Assembly: GCA_027886175.1 (NCBI GenBank)
Contig: JAJNNQ010000018.1
Span: forward strand, 23,727,001-23,791,000
Direction of reading: 5' to 3'
Length of the DNA: 64,000 nucleotides
From: Phylloscopus collybita
Taxonomy: Eukaryota > Chordata > Aves > Passeriformes > Phylloscopidae
Below, one piece after another: positions 61,101 through 64,000 of the stretch (position 1 is the first letter of the stretch; each line of letters starts with the position of its first letter). The translations under genes were made by a program, and so were the position numbers. A model generated the notes under the pieces. That model saw only the letters and a program-made list of their open reading frames with translations. It did not search any database and was not told where the DNA came from.

Positions 61101-64000
61101 TGCCAACCGGATGCATATTTGTAAAATATTTTAATAACTTTAATGATTTTCAATTCACTATTTCCATTATTGCTTGTTGTATCAAAGATCTGGAACAGTG
61201 AAACTAGTAAAAAAAGGCACCTACATATTGCAGAAAGTTAGTAATGTCTCTACTACATATAGACCCCATGTGTACATTCATGAACTCTACTTGCCAGGTG
61301 TATCCAACTTGACACTAACACCCAGGAAAAAAAAAAAAACTACAGTAAAGTCTGAAACTTGAAAAATAGCAGTGCAGAAGACTCTGAAGGCCATGTACAG
61401 GTCTTAAATCCTTGTTGGATAGGACTAATCCAGCTGGAGAACCGAATGTAAAGGAAATCAATTTCATCATCACACATTTAAGTTTTATATAATGTACATA
61501 TGTGCATTACATATTTTTTCATAACCTGTGCTAGAAAATACATTAAAAAAAATTATGTCCTAGTAAGTTAATTATCACAAGACAGAAGTTCTTTATTTAT
61601 CTCTCCTGTACCTCAAGGCTAGCAAGTAGCTTTCACTGTTGAAAAAAGGTGTCCCTCATCTTGATGCACATAGCCAAGGACAAGTTAAGATAAAAGGAAA
61701 TGAAAAGAAAAACCAATGTATATTACACTCCTGCAGGATTGTTATGTCACCTCATTACTAACCCTGGACCTCATGCAGACTTGTAAGTAGTGTGTATTTC
61801 TGAAGTTTCAATAGGAATGATAAACAACTGCCCATGCACAAGAATACAGCATACACATTTTCTGTTCACAGAACTTAACACCAAAAACTTCACACACTAA
61901 GAAAAAATGTTTGAATGAAGATAGAAATGTTGCAGTATTCCTTGAGAAAGACAATCTGTGGAAGATTGTTCAGCAGACACTGTTGAGGAACTTGTCTCCA
62001 AAACTCTGCAATGGCTGCTGCTGCATCAGAGACTGTAGTAAAGAACAGCCTTTGCGAGAGAAATTCTCTGGACAACTGTAGCTTCTCAAATGAAACTACA
62101 CTTACACGTATAATGCAAAAAACTATCTAACCAGAGTGCAATGTGACATGATACAGTCAGCATCTTTGCATAAGCAAAACATAAATTGTGCCAGTTTTAA
62201 CTTTTAGAAAGTCCTTTCCTTCAACATGGAACATTGCTAAGTCTAGCCAAGGAACAAGAGAAGGATGGAAGTCTGCAGGACTTAGATAACCTTCTACAAG
62301 CCAGCACTGGATACAACTGATAAGGAAGGTGATGAAGAAAGATTTATCATTCAAGGTCACAGGTGTCAGCAGCTCCCCAAAACTGAACTGAAGTCAAAAA
62401 GTAATTTCTGGTTTTACTGAGGTAAATCTAACTTTTGAGTTTGATTTTTATTTTGCTCCAAATCTGCCTTCAGATAGAAAATAACAGGCATGCACTGTTA
62501 GCATACTGCTAGCAATGCAGCATACTCACCAATTTAGTGTCTCTTCCAAAACATTCATAAAAGAATTGCTTAAAAGGCACTTGAATATTCTTCTCAAGCT
62601 ACATCTGAACCACATACAATGGTATATGAGACTATATAATAAGCAGGCTTTGAAGTAAAAATGAGGAAGTTTTAACCCAAGTTAACCTCAGGGCCATACC
62701 TCCAGCCTTACAGCAGACTTTCTCTGGCTATTGGGAAAAGGGAAAGAAGATACAAATAGTTATATTCTTAAAAAAGCAACACGTAAGTTGTAAAATTCTT
62801 GGAAAAGAATATTCACATTCCTCCCTAACTATAAAGTACCTCCTACAAACTGTGCAGCAATCATATTGTACATTGTTGAAACCTATTTGAACAGTTCACA
62901 TTAGAGCTGCAACTTTGTTTCATTATGACAGATCTTGGTAGTGCCTTTGGATCAAGCTGAAGTTCTGAGACTTCTTAACCAGAGTAAAGTTACCAGGTTC
63001 TTCTACAAGTATCCTCAGTGTTTTGGCTTGGGTATTTATCCTTATTTTTCTTCACTCCAAGAAGAAAAAAACCCAAAAAACAAAGATGCAATAAAAAACT
63101 CTGGATGACTTCAGAAGTATTATTTCTTACAACAATATATTAAAAGACTTCACACTCCAAAGGCAGCTATTAGCAAGTTAAATCCCATTTTCCAGTAGAA
63201 GTCAGCAGTTGTCAATGTTTTTAGGAGGATATATAACACCATTTAATTTTGATGCCTCTCATTAAAGCAGAAGAAAGATCTTGTTCCATGTTCATACAGC
63301 CTGTAGGTTCAATGGAGCACAAAATCATGACTGTGGACTGCAAGTGATACACAACAACATAATGTTAATCACTGATTTTTTTTTTTTCATATAAAAGTGG
63401 CCACTTTCCTTCATGAAGTAGAAGCTACTGGTTTATAACTTATAAGGCAACATGAAACCACAAAAATCAAATTACTGTGGAATCAATATCATGTTTTTTT
63501 CCCCCCAGTTTAATTCTAACATGAATTCAATGCTTTAGTGCCATCTGCTTGTCATTACTTGAAAAATCTTGATTTCTGTGTGACTAATTGAGGAGTACAA
63601 TGAAATCTGCTACCAAACTAGTTGATCTGTCTATGCCTTCAAAGAAAAGAATTTGGCAGCTGTAGTTCAATGGAAATGGAAAAGCAAACACCTCAAAGCA
63701 TAGCAGTAAAGACTCATCGCTTGCTCAAGAGTTTTGAGCATTCCCAGATGAATACATTGAAACAATGCAGGCGTTTGTCAGCAGCGTTTTCTGTCCTTCA
63801 AACAGTAATAGAGTCTTCTCAGATAAATAGAAGCCACATATGTGCAAAGGCTTGTACCTGGGTCAGCAACAGCAGTCAAATAAAACTTTTATTACTATTT
63901 GCATCAAACTTACCAAAACAGAATAAAATATAATTTTTAACTGCTGCTTAAGACATCTTGTAATCCACATACAGTGTACGTCACCACTAGAGTAATTTTC
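58200..64000. other. AT-rich right end with no identified gene
   Basis: No known protein family could be recognised on either strand. The region contains several A-runs of 12-16 bases (about 60805-60821, 60936-60952, 61327-61340) and a T-run near 63377. On the - strand a 125-base segment, 58721-58845, is flanked by good splice consensus. On the + strand one frame from 59128 to 59994 has only three internal stops. These may be pieces of an unrecognised transcript, a long YLPM1 3' region, an old pseudogene or chance. Their functions are unknown. Confidence 0.45.

Noticed and set aside
56000..64000. YLPM1 C-terminal exons expected by synteny on the - strand
   Set aside because: The remembered conserved end of YLPM1 was not found by eye in any - strand frame, so the gene is not annotated; its exons probably lie beyond the window.
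1..64000. CRISPR arrays, prophage, insertion sequences, operons, tRNA or rRNA genes
   Set aside because: The window is vertebrate nuclear DNA with spliced genes. No regularly spaced repeats with spacers, bacterial genes or cloverleaf-like sequences were noticed.

Overview
This is a 64 kb piece of a bird-type vertebrate nuclear genome. It carries four intron-containing protein-coding genes with GT/AG splicing, GC-rich promoter islands and AATAAA poly(A) signals. Two CR1 LINE fragments and compact intergenic spacing point to birds; the exact species cannot be read from the sequence. Nothing prokaryotic, no CRISPR array and no tRNA or rRNA gene was seen.

Layout from left to right: 1-7000 is upstream intergenic DNA. 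PGF (placental growth factor, + strand) has coding exons from 7372 to 12558 and starts in a CpG island. About 13.2-18.2 kb is a spacer ending in a homeodomain-motif-rich AT block and a GAT/GGT microsatellite. RPS6KL1 (MIT-domain pseudokinase, + strand) runs from 18609 to 25917. DLST (E2 of the 2-oxoglutarate dehydrogenase complex, - strand) runs from 44743 down to 29670 in 15 coding exons and meets RPS6KL1 tail to tail. PROX2 (Prospero homeodomain factor, + strand) runs from 48909 to 51950 and is divergent from DLST. After PROX2 come an inverted CR1 fragment, an A/C-only tract and a longer sense CR1 3' end. From about 56.8 kb the DNA is AT-rich and I recognise no gene in it.

The order and relative orientation PGF-RPS6KL1-DLST-PROX2 match the human 14q24.3 block read in reverse, so this is a conserved syntenic segment. 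The four genes do not form one pathway: they are an angiogenic ligand, a probable pseudokinase, a mitochondrial TCA-cycle enzyme and a transcription factor. I find no convincing undescribed biological system. The items most worth checking are the frame-preserving heparin-binding cassette in PGF, the DFG-less kinase with an unusually long insert, triplet repeats next to two start codons, the unresolved PROX2 exon junction, and two unexplained open segments near 58.7-60.0 kb.

Exon boundaries were set by hand from splice consensus, reading phase and remembered family sequences. Phases close exactly for PGF, RPS6KL1 and DLST. One PROX2 junction remains uncertain.
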